Source: Rhodospirillaceae bacterium
GTDB taxonomy: Bacteria; Pseudomonadota; Alphaproteobacteria; Kiloniellales; DSM-21159
Direction: 5' to 3'
Length of the DNA: 64,000 bases
Assembly (NCBI GenBank): GCA_006969625.1
Contig: CP030885.1
Coordinates: 3,483,430 to 3,547,429 of the forward strand
Shown here: positions 54,905 to 64,000 of the stretch, piece after piece
Numbering within the stretch: the stretch's first letter is position 1
How the letters are laid out: every line of letters starts with the position of its first letter
Made by a program: the position numbers and the translations under genes
Notes under the pieces: model-generated
The model's input: the letters and a program-made list of their open reading frames with translations, nothing else
The model's database searches: none
Told to the model about the DNA's origin: nothing

Positions 54905-56050
54905 ATGCGCATCCTGGTGATCGGCGGCGGCGTGGTCGGGCTCTCCACCGCCTGGGCGCTGGCCAGGCAGGGGCACGAGCCGCTGCTGTTCGAGGCCGGG
55001 CCGCTGCCCAATCCGGCCGGTGCCTCCTTCGACCGGCACCGCCTGATCCGCCTGCTCTACGGCGCCGAGCCCGGCTACGCGCGCATGGTGCACGAGGCCT
55101 ATGCCGCCTGGAACCGCCTGTGGGCCGATCTCGGGCGCGAGCACTATGTCGAGACCGGCGCGCTGGGCGTGTCCGTCGCGCCGCCCGGGACGCCCGGCGA
55201 TTGGGTGGCGGACTCGCAGAAAACCCTGGCCGACCTCGGCCTGCCGCACGACGTGCTGGACCGGCAGGCGCTCGCCGACCTCGCGCCCTACTTCGCGCTG
55301 CCGGCCGAGTGCTGGGGCGTGCTGGCCGCGCCCGGCGGGGTGCTGCTGGCCGACAAGATCGTCGGCCATCTTTCCGGTTGGCTGCGCCGCGAGGGCGTCG
55401 GCGTCTTCCCCGAGACGCGCGCCATCGAGATCGACGCCGCCGCCGGCGCGGTGCGCCTGGCCGACGGGCAGATCGCGCTGGGCGACGCCATCGTCGTCGC
55501 CGCCGGCGCCTGGACGGACAAGCTGGTGCCGGAGCTGGCCGGCGCGCAGACGCCGCAGCGCCAGCTCGTCGTCTACCTGACGCCGCCGCGCCGCTTTGCC
55601 AAGGCCTGGGCCGAGGGGCCGTCGATCGTGCAGTTCCCGCTCGCCGAGGACAGCTACGGCGTGCCGCCGGTCGCCGGCACGCCGCTGAAGTTCGGCCGCG
55701 TCGGCGCACGCCGGCCCTGCGACCCCGATGCGCTCTTCGAGCCGGAGCCGCCGGAGGTGCAGGACCTCTTCGCCGGCTTCGCTCCGATCCTGCAAGACGC
55801 CGGCGACTACGCGGTGATGGGCCACAAGGTCTGCCCCTACGCGGTCAGCCACCAGGACGGCCGCTTCCTGACCCATGCCGAGCCGGGCCTGGTCGCGGTC
55901 ACCGGCTGCACCGGGCACATGTTCAAGTTCGGCGCGCTGATGGGCGAGCGTCTGGCCGCGGTCGCCACCGGCCGGCTGGCGGCCGAGGATTTCGCGGCCT
56001 GGGCGGCAGGCCGCACCCCGGCCGCCAGGCCGCCGGCCGAATCCGCATGA
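54905..56050 (+). CDS. Monomeric sarcosine oxidase-like FAD enzyme
   Basis: 381 residues. MRILVIGGGVVGLSTAWALARQG at the N-terminus binds FAD; SFDRHRLIRLLYG near 41-53 is the MSOX pattern. KVCPYAVSHQDGRFL near 308 contains a cysteine at the position where MSOX holds FAD covalently (K-x-C-x-Y). GCTGHMFKFGALMG near 338 matches the conserved G-x-x-GHGFKF motif. Family substrates are N-methyl amino acids such as sarcosine or N-methyltryptophan. It is the fifth DAO-type flavoprotein gene in the window (counting soxB). The last four bases overlap the pyrF ATG. Confidence 0.83.
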   Translation: MRILVIGGGVVGLSTAWALARQGHEPLLFEAGPLPNPAGASFDRHRLIRLLYGAEPGYARMVHEAYAAWNRLWADLGREHYVETGALGVSVAPPGTPGDWVADSQKTLADLGLPHDVLDRQALADLAPYFALPAECWGVLAAPGGVLLADKIVGHLSGWLRREGVGVFPETRAIEIDAAAGAVRLADGQIALGDAIVVAAGAWTDKLVPELAGAQTPQRQLVVYLTPPRRFAKAWAEGPSIVQFPLAEDSYGVPPVAGTPLKFGRVGARRPCDPDALFEPEPPEVQDLFAGFAPILQDAGDYAVMGHKVCPYAVSHQDGRFLTHAEPGLVAVTGCTGHMFKFGALMGERLAAVATGRLAAEDFAAWAAGRTPAARPPAESA

Positions 56051-56832
56051 CCGAGCGTGCCGGCTTTGCTATCACCGACCGCATGTCCGAGGTCGCGCTT
56101 TCCACCGCCGAGACGGCGGCGATCCGCAGCCGGCTGTTCGTGGGGCTCGACACGCCGGAGTTGGCCCGCGCGCAGACGGTGGCCCAGGCGTTGCGCGGCA
56201 TCGTCGGCGGATTGAAGGTGGGCAAGGAGTTCTTCACGGCGCACGGCCCCGACGGGGTACGCGCGGCCGTCGGCGGCGAGCCGCTGTTCCTCGACGCCAA
56301 GTTCCACGACATCCCGAACACCGTGGCCGGCGCGATGCGCGCCGCCTGTCACCTGCGCCCGGCGATCGTCAACGTGCATGCCTCCGGCGGCCGGGCGATG
56401 ATGACGGCGGCGGGCGAGGCGGCGCGCGAGGCGAGCGAGGACCTGGGGCATCAGCGCCCCTGGGTGATCGCCGTCACCGTGCTGACAAGCCTGGACGACG
56501 CCGACCTGGCCGAGGTCGGCCAGACGGGACCGGTCGGCGAGCAGGTCATGCGCCTGGCGCGCCTGGCACAGGACTGCGGCCTGGACGGCGTGGTCTGCAG
56601 CCCGCACGAGATCGCCGCCCTGCGCCGGGCCTGCGGCCCCGACTTCAAGCTGGTGGTGCCCGGCCTCCGGCCGACCTGGGCCGCCGTCGGCGACCAGAAG
56701 CGGGTGACGACCCCCGCCGAGGCGCTGGCCGCCGGCGCCGACGTGCTGGTCATCGGCCGCCCGATCGCCGCCGCACCGGACCCGGCGGAGGCGGTCGAAC
56801 GAATCGTCGCCGAGATCGCCGAAAGCGGCTAG
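56047..56832 (+). CDS. pyrF: Orotidine 5'-phosphate decarboxylase
   Basis: 261 residues; last step of UMP synthesis. GGLKVGKEFFTAHGP near 57-71 and the catalytic LDAKFHDIPNTVAGA near 83-97 (D-x-K-x-x-D) are clear, and VVPGLRPTWAAVGDQKRVTTP near 203 completes the phosphate site. The ATG at 56047 overlaps the flavoprotein stop (ATGA); a second ATG at 56083 (MSEVALS) would give a more typical length of 249 and is a real alternative. Four bases separate its stop from the next gene. Confidence 0.93.
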   Translation: MTERAGFAITDRMSEVALSTAETAAIRSRLFVGLDTPELARAQTVAQALRGIVGGLKVGKEFFTAHGPDGVRAAVGGEPLFLDAKFHDIPNTVAGAMRAACHLRPAIVNVHASGGRAMMTAAGEAAREASEDLGHQRPWVIAVTVLTSLDDADLAEVGQTGPVGEQVMRLARLAQDCGLDGVVCSPHEIAALRRACGPDFKLVVPGLRPTWAAVGDQKRVTTPAEALAAGADVLVIGRPIAAAPDPAEAVERIVAEIAESG

Positions 56833-56836
56833 AGCC

Positions 56837-57694
56837 ATGAACGAGCCGAGTGAAGCTGAGGAGGACGACTACTTCCACCCTCCGCAGCCCGCCAAGGTTC
56901 GCATACCTGTGTGGGCGACCGCGTGGGACGCCTACCGGGTCGTCGGCACCGACCGCCGAACCTTCGTCCCGCTGGCGGCCGGCCTCTTCGCGGTGCTCGT
57001 GGCGACTCAGTACGCGACCGGCATCCAGGATACCGAAGCCGAGGACGCGGAGGGGATCCTGGCTTTGCTCTCGTTGGTCGAGTTCCTGGCGGCGGCGCTC
57101 TTCGCCGTCGCCTGGCACCGGCGCCTGCTCGCCGATGCGGCGGGCCCGACCGAGGCGGGCGGGCAGGAGCGCCGCCGCAGCTTCCTGCGCTGTTTCCTGC
57201 GCTATCTTCTGTATGCCGTACTGATCCTCGCTCTGAGCATGCTCTTGGTGTTGGCGGGTCTTGCCGTGCTCATGCTGCCCGCGGTTTTCGGCCAAGCGAT
57301 CAAAGGTTGGGAGGAGGCCAGTGGCCTGCCGCTGGTCTACGGCGTCTTGATCGTCGCGATGCTAGGCGGGGTCGCGCTGGGATTGCTGTTGGCGGTGCAT
57401 CTGCTGCTCGTGTTGCCGGCGAGTGCGGTCGGCCTGCGCGTCAGCCTGCGGCAATCCTGGTTCCGGACCAAGGGCAACGGGTGGCGCATCGCCTTGGCCC
57501 TGGTCGTGGCATCCTTCGTGCCCTGCTTGCCGCTGTACGTTCTTCCGCAACCCCTGAACGCCTCCGCCGTCCTGCTGCAGGCCGTGACGACGGCGGCGGT
57601 CTGGGTCGTGGTCTCCACCGGCGCAGTCGGCGTATCCTCACTGGCGCTTCGACGCCTGTGGATAGAGCCGGAGTCCCAAAGCGCGGGCACGTGA
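56837..57694 (+). CDS. Multi-pass membrane protein of unknown function (paralogue 1)
   Basis: 285 residues. After a charged N-terminus (MNEPSEAEEDDYFHPPQP) come about six membrane helices. Two stretches match the next gene: LAAALFAVAWHRRLLADA near 80 and LRQSWFRTKGNGWRIALALV near 205 against FAYAIFAVAWHRALLMEE and LLESWRTTAGNAWRLIGAYL. No catalytic motif is visible. The layout resembles uncharacterised alphaproteobacterial membrane proteins found next to pyrF/trpF. Function unknown. Confidence 0.75.
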   Translation: MNEPSEAEEDDYFHPPQPAKVRIPVWATAWDAYRVVGTDRRTFVPLAAGLFAVLVATQYATGIQDTEAEDAEGILALLSLVEFLAAALFAVAWHRRLLADAAGPTEAGGQERRRSFLRCFLRYLLYAVLILALSMLLVLAGLAVLMLPAVFGQAIKGWEEASGLPLVYGVLIVAMLGGVALGLLLAVHLLLVLPASAVGLRVSLRQSWFRTKGNGWRIALALVVASFVPCLPLYVLPQPLNASAVLLQAVTTAAVWVVVSTGAVGVSSLALRRLWIEPESQSAGT

Positions 57695-57875
57695 CGTCGG
57701 CCCCAGCAGAAACTCGGGCAGCCTCGGCTTCGCAGGGCACCGTGAGTGTAGCGGGCGAGCTTAGCCGGCGAGTCTTGCAGCCGGCGGGCCGCTGCTCTAT
57801 TGCCGGAGCGTGCGCGCTTGCCCGGCCCGCCCGAACGGACCGGGCCCTTCAAGACTTGGGATCCCAGGAACGGCC

Positions 57876-58757
57876 ATGACCAACGCCTCCTCGACGCCGC
57901 CACCGGGCCCCGTGGCGCTGCTGCCGGTGGGGCAGACCGTGGCCGACGCCTACCGCTTCACCCTGCGCCGGATCGACCAGGTGATCGTCGCCGCCCTGGT
58001 GCCTTTCTGCCTGTCCTTGGCGATCGGTTCGCTGGGCGTCGGGGCGGCGGGCAGCCCCTTCGAGTTCGTGCTGACCCTGGTCGAGGTCTTCGCCTATGCG
58101 ATCTTCGCGGTCGCCTGGCATCGCGCGCTGCTGATGGAGGAGCGGCCGCCGCTGATCCCGCGGCTCGGCCGGCGCCAGCTGCGCTTCTGGCTGATGACCC
58201 TGCTGCTGGGGCTGATGATCGGGCTGTTGGTCGGACTTCCGGCCCTGCTGTTCGGCGGCGGGATGGCGATGATGGGCGGCAACGGGCCGGGCGGCAGCAT
58301 GGCGCTGCTGGTGCTGCCGCTGTTGCTGGTTGCCTTTTATCTGGCGGCGCGTTTCAGCTTCGTCTTCCCCGCCGCGGCGGTGGACGAGAACTTCGGCCTG
58401 CTCGAGTCCTGGCGCACCACCGCCGGCAACGCCTGGCGGCTGATCGGCGCCTACCTGCTGGCGCTGGTGCCGATGCTGGCGGCGGCGGCGATCCTGATGG
58501 TGATCGCCGGTACCCTGCTGGGGGTCAGCGGCATGATGGAGGGCGGCCCCGATTTCGGCGGGGGCGTGGTCGGGACGATCGTCTTCATTGCCCTGGCTGC
58601 CGTGCTGAACTACGTCTTTGCGGCGGTGTTCGTCTCCCTGCTGTCGCTCGCCTTTCGCACCTGCACCGGCTGGATCCCCGACGCCGGCGGCGGCCCGCAG
58701 CCCCGTTCGCTGCAGCCGCACGGCGACGCGGGCTTCGACGACGAGCGGCGCGATTAG
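57876..58757 (+). CDS. Multi-pass membrane protein of unknown function (paralogue 2)
   Basis: 293 residues with about six membrane helices and a methionine/glycine-rich loop (FGGGMAMMGGNGPGGSM near 150). It shares the AVAWHR and ESWR..GNAWR blocks with the upstream gene and is clearly its paralogue. ATG at 57876 (MTNASSTPPPGPVALLPVGQ) follows a CCAGGAAC stretch. It ends 25 bases before trpF. Function unknown; a tandem duplication is the likely origin of the pair. Confidence 0.78.
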   Translation: MTNASSTPPPGPVALLPVGQTVADAYRFTLRRIDQVIVAALVPFCLSLAIGSLGVGAAGSPFEFVLTLVEVFAYAIFAVAWHRALLMEERPPLIPRLGRRQLRFWLMTLLLGLMIGLLVGLPALLFGGGMAMMGGNGPGGSMALLVLPLLLVAFYLAARFSFVFPAAAVDENFGLLESWRTTAGNAWRLIGAYLLALVPMLAAAAILMVIAGTLLGVSGMMEGGPDFGGGVVGTIVFIALAAVLNYVFAAVFVSLLSLAFRTCTGWIPDAGGGPQPRSLQPHGDAGFDDERRD

Positions 58758-58782
58758 CGCCTTGTCCTAGCGAGTTTCCGGA

Positions 58783-59430
58783 ATGGCGATCGAAGCGAAG
58801 ATCTGCGGCATCTCGACGCCGGATGCGCTCAGCGCGGCCGCGGCCGGTGGTGCGCGCTGGATCGGGCTGGTCTTCTTCCCGAGGAGCCCGCGCGCGGTGA
58901 CGCCGGAGCAGGCTGCCGCCCTGGTCGGCGGCCTGGGCCCGCAGCCGCAGACGGTGGCGTTGCTGGTCGACCCCGACGACGCGCTGATCGATCGTGTCGT
59001 GCGCGCGGTGCATCCCGACCTGCTGCAGCTCCACGGCGAGGAGAGCCCGCGGCGCGTTGCCCAGATCCGCGAGCGCTGGAGCGTGCCGGCGATGAAGGCG
59101 CTCAAGATCGCCCGCGCCGAGGACCTCGCGCCCGCCAAGGACTACGAGCCGGTGGCCGACCGCCTGCTGTTCGACGCAAAGCCGCCGAAGACCATGGCCG
59201 ATGCCCTGCCGGGCGGCAACGCCGTCTCCTTCGACTGGCGCCTGCTGGCAGGGCGGCGCTGGCAGCGCCCCTGGATGCTCTCCGGCGGCCTGCATGCCGG
59301 CAACCTGCGCGAGGCGGTGGAGATCAGCGGGGCGAGCGCCGTCGACGTCTCCAGCGGCGTCGAGGACGCGCCGGGCCGCAAGAGCCCGGAGAAGATCCGC
59401 GCCTTCCTGGAACTGTGCCAAAGGCTCTAG
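58783..59430 (+). CDS. trpF: Phosphoribosylanthranilate isomerase
   Basis: Third step of tryptophan synthesis, Amadori rearrangement of PRA to CdRP. 215 residues: [21 protein letters not shown] (catalytic Cys, residues 3-23), [20 protein letters not shown] near 27, [18 protein letters not shown] near 75, and [28 protein letters not shown] near the C-terminus with the second acid and the phosphate loop. Stand-alone trpF followed by trpB and trpA is the alphaproteobacterial order. Confidence 0.96.
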   Translation: MAIEAKICGISTPDALSAAAAGGARWIGLVFFPRSPRAVTPEQAAALVGGLGPQPQTVALLVDPDDALIDRVVRAVHPDLLQLHGEESPRRVAQIRERWSVPAMKALKIARAEDLAPAKDYEPVADRLLFDAKPPKTMADALPGGNAVSFDWRLLAGRRWQRPWMLSGGLHAGNLREAVEISGASAVDVSSGVEDAPGRKSPEKIRAFLELCQRL

Positions 59431-59510
59431 GCAGGCAACGTTGCCCTGGAGCCGCCATCTGCGGCAGAGTGCGGGGCTTGCGAGACATCCCGAACCGAAC
59501 GAGAAAAACC

Positions 59511-60730
<1,220 letters not shown>

Positions 60731-60734
<4 letters not shown>

Positions 60735-61579
60735 GCGACGCCGCCGTTGCGACGCACCTCGCGCAAACGCGCCTGGAGAAGCGCTTCGCCGACCTCAAGG
60801 CGGCGGGGCGCGCCGGTTTGGTCACCTACCTGACCGCCGGCGACCCGGACGCCGCGACCTCGCTGGAGATCCTGCAGGGTCTGCCCGCCGCCGGCGCCGA
60901 CGTCATCGAGATCGGCATGCCGTTCTCCGACCCCATGGCGGACGGGCCGGCGATCCAGGCCGCCTCGCTGCGCGCGCTGAACGCCGGCATGACCCTGGCC
61001 AAGACCCTGGATCTGGTCGCCGCCTTTCGTCAGGCCGACCGCGAGGCGCCGGTCGTGCTGATGGGCTACTACAACCCGATCTACTCGATGGGCGTCGAGG
61101 CCTTCCTGGCGCGCGCGGTCGAAGTCGGGGTCGACGGCCTGATCGTCGTCGACCTGCCGCCGGAGGAGGACCGCGAGCTCTGCGCGCCGGCGCGCGCGGC
61201 CGGCCTGCACTGGATCCGCCTGGCCACACCGACGACCGACGACGCGCGTCTGCCGAGGGTGCTCGCCGAGGTCTCCGGCTTTCTCTACTACGTCTCCGTG
61301 ATGGGGATCACCGGCACCAAGTCGGCCACCCGCGAGCACGTCGCCGAGGCGGTGGCGCGCCTGCGCCGGCATACCGACACGCCGATCGCCGTCGGCTTCG
61401 GCATCAAGACGGCCGAGGCGGTGCGCGAGGTCGGCGCCGTGGCGGACGCCGCCGTGGTCGGCTCCGCCCTGGTCGAGCGCGTGCGCGCCAACCTCGACGA
61501 GGCCGGCAAGGCCAGGCCGGGGCTGGCCGACGACGTGCTGGGCTTCGTGCGCGAGCTGGCCGGGGGGCTGACTGCGTGA
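60731..61579 (+). CDS. trpA: Tryptophan synthase alpha chain
   Basis: 282 residues; cleaves indole-3-glycerol phosphate to indole. Catalytic Glu in [20 protein letters not shown] near 56-75 and Asp in [13 protein letters not shown] near 136, with [15 protein letters not shown] near 112 and the phosphate loop [10 protein letters not shown] near 221. The ATG overlaps the trpB stop and the TGA overlaps the accD GTG, so trpB-trpA-accD are tightly coupled. Confidence 0.97.
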
Positions 61580-62583
61580 ACTGGATCAGCGACTACGTCC
61601 GGCCGCGCATCCGCTCGCTCATCGCCAAGCAGGACGTCCCGGAGAACCTCTGGGAAAAGTGCCCCTCCTGCGGCCAGATGATCTTCCACCGCGAGCTGGA
61701 AGCCAACCTTCGCGTCTGCACCGCCTGCGGCCACCACATGCGCATCTCCGCCCAGCGGCGCCTGGAGCTGCTGTTCGACGAGGGCGAGTTCCAGACCATC
61801 GAGCTGCCGGAGACGCCGGTCGACCCGCTGCGCTTCCGCGACCGCGAGCGCTACACCGACCGTTTGAAGAAGGCGCGCTCCAAGACCGGCAAGCAGGATG
61901 CCATCGTCGTCGCCCACGGCACCATCGGCGGCAGCAAGGCGGTCGTCGCCTGCTTCGACTTCGCCTTCATGGGCGGCTCCATGGGCATCGCGGTGGGCGA
62001 GGGCCTGGTCGCCGCCGCCAGGCTGGCGGTCCTGCAAGAGGCGGCGCTGATCGCGGTTCCGGCCTCCGGCGGCGCGCGCATGCAGGAGGGCATCCTCTCG
62101 CTGATGCAGATGCCGCGCAGCACCATCGCCGTCGAGCAGGTCAAGGAAGCCGGCCTGCCCTACATCGTGCTGCTGACCGACCCGACCACGGGCGGGGTCT
62201 CCGCCTCCTTCGCCATGCTGGGCGACATCCACATCTCGGAGCCCGGCGCCGTCATCGGCTTCGCCGGCCAGCGGGTGATCGAGGAGACCATCCGCGAGCA
62301 ATTGCCCGAGGGTTTCCAGCGCGCCGAGTACCTGCGCGACCACGGCATGGTCGACCTGGTGGTGCCGCGCGGCGAGCTGAACGCGACGCTCGGCCGGCTG
62401 CTTTCCCTGCTGACCGTCCCCAGCCTGCCGCGCGCGGCCGAGATCATCCCGCTCGCCCCGCCCGAGGCCGCGGCGGACGGAACCGGGCCCGGCGAGCCCG
62501 TCGCCACCGAGGCGGAGTCCGTTACGTCTGGGGGCGAGCTCGAGTCGGCTGAGCGCGAGCCGCAGGAGCCGCGCGGCGGGTGA
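61576..62583 (+). CDS. accD: Acetyl-CoA carboxylase carboxyltransferase beta subunit
   Basis: 335 residues. It transfers the carboxyl group from biotin to acetyl-CoA, making malonyl-CoA, together with AccA. An N-terminal zinc ribbon ([12 protein letters not shown] near 31 and CTACGHHMR near 53) precedes the crotonase-like carboxyltransferase domain, with [20 protein letters not shown] near 118 and [16 protein letters not shown] near 200. The tail is Pro/Glu-rich. GTG start overlapping trpA; stop overlapping folC (GTGA). Confidence 0.96.
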   Translation: MNWISDYVRPRIRSLIAKQDVPENLWEKCPSCGQMIFHRELEANLRVCTACGHHMRISAQRRLELLFDEGEFQTIELPETPVDPLRFRDRERYTDRLKKARSKTGKQDAIVVAHGTIGGSKAVVACFDFAFMGGSMGIAVGEGLVAAARLAVLQEAALIAVPASGGARMQEGILSLMQMPRSTIAVEQVKEAGLPYIVLLTDPTTGGVSASFAMLGDIHISEPGAVIGFAGQRVIEETIREQLPEGFQRAEYLRDHGMVDLVVPRGELNATLGRLLSLLTVPSLPRAAEIIPLAPPEAAADGTGPGEPVATEAESVTSGGELESAEREPQEPRGG

Positions 62584-63890
62584 GCCCGACGTCCCTGGAG
62601 GCCGCCGATCCGCGGGGCAGCGATGCCGTCCTGGCGCGGCTGATGCGCTTGCACCCCAAGGTGATCGACCTGTCGCTCGGCCGGGTCGAGCGGCTGCTCG
62701 CCGCCCTCGGCCACCCGGAAGAGCGCCTGCCGCCGGTCGTCCACGTCGCCGGCACCAACGGCAAGGGCTCGGTCGTCGCCCTGCTCCGCGCCATCCTGGA
62801 GGCCGCGGGCCTCGGAGTGCACGTCTACACCTCGCCGCATCTGGTGCGCTTCCACGAACGCATCCGCCTGGCCGGCACGCTGATCGCGGAGCCGGTCCTG
62901 CTCGACCTCCTGGAGGAGTGCGAGCGGGCCAACGGCGACGACCCGATCACCTTCTTCGAGATCACCACGGCCGCCGCCTTCCTCGCCTTCGCGCGCACGC
63001 CGGCCGACGTGCTGCTGCTGGAGGTCGGTCTCGGCGGCCGGCTGGACGCCACCAACGTGGTCGCCCGGCCGGCGCTCACCGCGATCACGCCGGTCTCGAT
63101 GGACCACATGCAGTTCCTCGGCGACAGCCTGGAGAAGATCGCCTTCGAGAAGGCCGGCATCCTCAAGCCCGGCGTGACCGCCGTCGTCGGCCGGCAGGAC
63201 CCGCGCGCCGCCGGCGTCATCGCCGCGCGTGCCCGCGACGTGGGCGCCCCGCTGCTGGGCCTGGGCGAGGCCTGGGACGCGATGCCGACCGACGCGGGCC
63301 TGCGCCTGCGCGACGGGGACGAGACGCTCGAGCTGCCGCGGCCAAGCCTGCTCGGCGCCCACCAGCTCGACAACGCCGGCCAGGCGGCAATGCTGGCCCG
63401 ACGGCTGCCCGGCCACGCGATTTCCGCCGAGGCCGTCGCCGCCGGTCTGACCCGGGCCGTCTGGCCGGCCCGGCTGCAGCGCCTGACCCGCGGGCCGCTG
63501 GCGGAGATGCTGGGGCCGGACTGGTCGCTCTGGCTCGACGGCGGCCACAACGCCCAGGCCGGCGCCATCCTGGCAAGTGAGCTGGCCGGCTGGGCCGAGC
63601 CGCTGGACCTCGTCTACGGCATGCTGAACACCAAGGCGGCGGCCGACTTCCTGCGCCCCCTGGCCTGGCGGGTGCGCCGCCTGCGCGCCGTCGCCATCCC
63701 CGGCGAGGCCAACTCCCTGTCCGCCGCCGAGGCCGCCGCCCACGCCGAGTCCTGTGGCATCGCCGCCGAGCCGGCCGAAAGCGTCGCCGCCGCCGTCGCC
63801 GCGCTGCGCGACGCCGCCGAGACGCCCGGCCGCCTGCTGATCTGCGGCTCGCTCTACCTCGCCGGGCGGGTGCTGGCCGAGAACGGTTGA
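62580..63890 (+). CDS. folC: Bifunctional folylpolyglutamate synthase / dihydrofolate synthase
   Basis: 436-residue Mur-ligase-type ATP enzyme that adds glutamate to dihydropteroate and folates. ATP loop [19 protein letters not shown] near 57-75, [18 protein letters not shown] near 82, [15 protein letters not shown] near 123, [14 protein letters not shown] near 145 and the C-terminal [11 protein letters not shown] near 320 are all present. GTG start at 62580 inside the accD stop. It ends the trpF-trpB-trpA-accD-folC block; trpA-accD-folC is a common alphaproteobacterial string. Confidence 0.95.
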   Translation: MSPTSLEAADPRGSDAVLARLMRLHPKVIDLSLGRVERLLAALGHPEERLPPVVHVAGTNGKGSVVALLRAILEAAGLGVHVYTSPHLVRFHERIRLAGTLIAEPVLLDLLEECERANGDDPITFFEITTAAAFLAFARTPADVLLLEVGLGGRLDATNVVARPALTAITPVSMDHMQFLGDSLEKIAFEKAGILKPGVTAVVGRQDPRAAGVIAARARDVGAPLLGLGEAWDAMPTDAGLRLRDGDETLELPRPSLLGAHQLDNAGQAAMLARRLPGHAISAEAVAAGLTRAVWPARLQRLTRGPLAEMLGPDWSLWLDGGHNAQAGAILASELAGWAEPLDLVYGMLNTKAAADFLRPLAWRVRRLRAVAIPGEANSLSAAEAAAHAESCGIAAEPAESVAAAVAALRDAAETPGRLLICGSLYLAGRVLAENG

Positions 63891-64000
63891 TCCGCCTGCG
63901 CTGTCTCTGTCCGCCGCGCCTCGACAGTGCTGCCCGGCGACCGAGGCGCTGCCCCCGGCAAGCCCTTCATGCGCTCGGCCGTGCCTCTGAAACTCAGCCG

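Overview
The window is GC-rich chromosomal DNA from an alphaproteobacterium, plausibly of the Rhodospirillales/Kiloniellales type. The evidence is the acidic-tailed FYDLN (TIGR02300) gene, the order aroA-cmk-rpsA-ihfB-lapA, the block trpF-trpB-trpA-accD-folC, and the separate mreB / mreC-mreD-mrdA-rodA arrangement. Genes are dense, ATGA/GTGA overlaps are frequent, and many starts are GTG (one is TTG). The placement is inferred from gene content and order only.

Layout. 0-5.2 kb (minus): cell-elongation genes rodA (cut by the window edge), mrdA, mreD, mreC and mreB. 5.6-7.5 kb (minus): leuA, preceded by a leucine-rich leader peptide and a hairpin that look like a transcription attenuator. 7.6-16.8 kb: accessory metabolism, with an alpha/beta hydrolase, an orphan polar amino-acid binding protein, a Tat-exported cyclase, a fused 5-oxoprolinase/hydantoinase, a CobW-type GTPase and an FAD oxidoreductase. 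16.8-26.2 kb: a TRAP transporter (dctPQM) converging on a tetrameric sarcosine oxidase operon (soxBDAG), with a divergent LysR regulator. 26.3-29.2 kb: three insertion sequences stacked end to end around two palindromic repeats. 29.6-36.4 kb: tRNA-Ala, the FYDLN gene, aroA-cmk-rpsA-ihfB-lapA and an ornithine-cyclodeaminase homologue. 36.4-49.2 kb (minus): moaD-moeA-mobB, pgsA, uvrC, folB with a pteridine-reductase-like SDR, a Ca2+/Na+ antiporter, a phytase-like secreted protein, msrB and a GH13 glucosylglycerol-hydrolase-like enzyme. 49.7-56.0 kb (plus): a run of amine-oxidising flavoproteins around phnX (phosphonoacetaldehyde hydrolase), a Gfo/Idh dehydrogenase and an aldo-keto reductase. 56.0-63.9 kb (plus): pyrF, two paralogous membrane proteins, trpF-trpB-trpA-accD-folC.

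How the genes work together. The accessory parts share a theme of small nitrogen compounds: sarcosine demethylation (soxBDAG) beside a high-affinity TRAP importer, oxoproline/hydantoin-type ring opening beside a cyclase and a binding protein, and aminophosphonate breakdown (amine oxidase plus phnX, translationally coupled). Four DAO-type flavoproteins lie in the window besides soxBDAG. This suits an organism that scavenges methylated amines and phosphonates, perhaps in a marine or saline setting; the possible glucosylglycerol hydrolase fits that. The habitat is inference.

I found no CRISPR array, defence island, prophage or secondary-metabolite cluster. The most unusual structures are the stacked IS/palindrome locus, where two transposase stop codons appear to be supplied by the target site, a 10-bp helically phased repeat at 16.82-16.92 kb, the leu attenuator and the phosphonate/amine-oxidase cluster.
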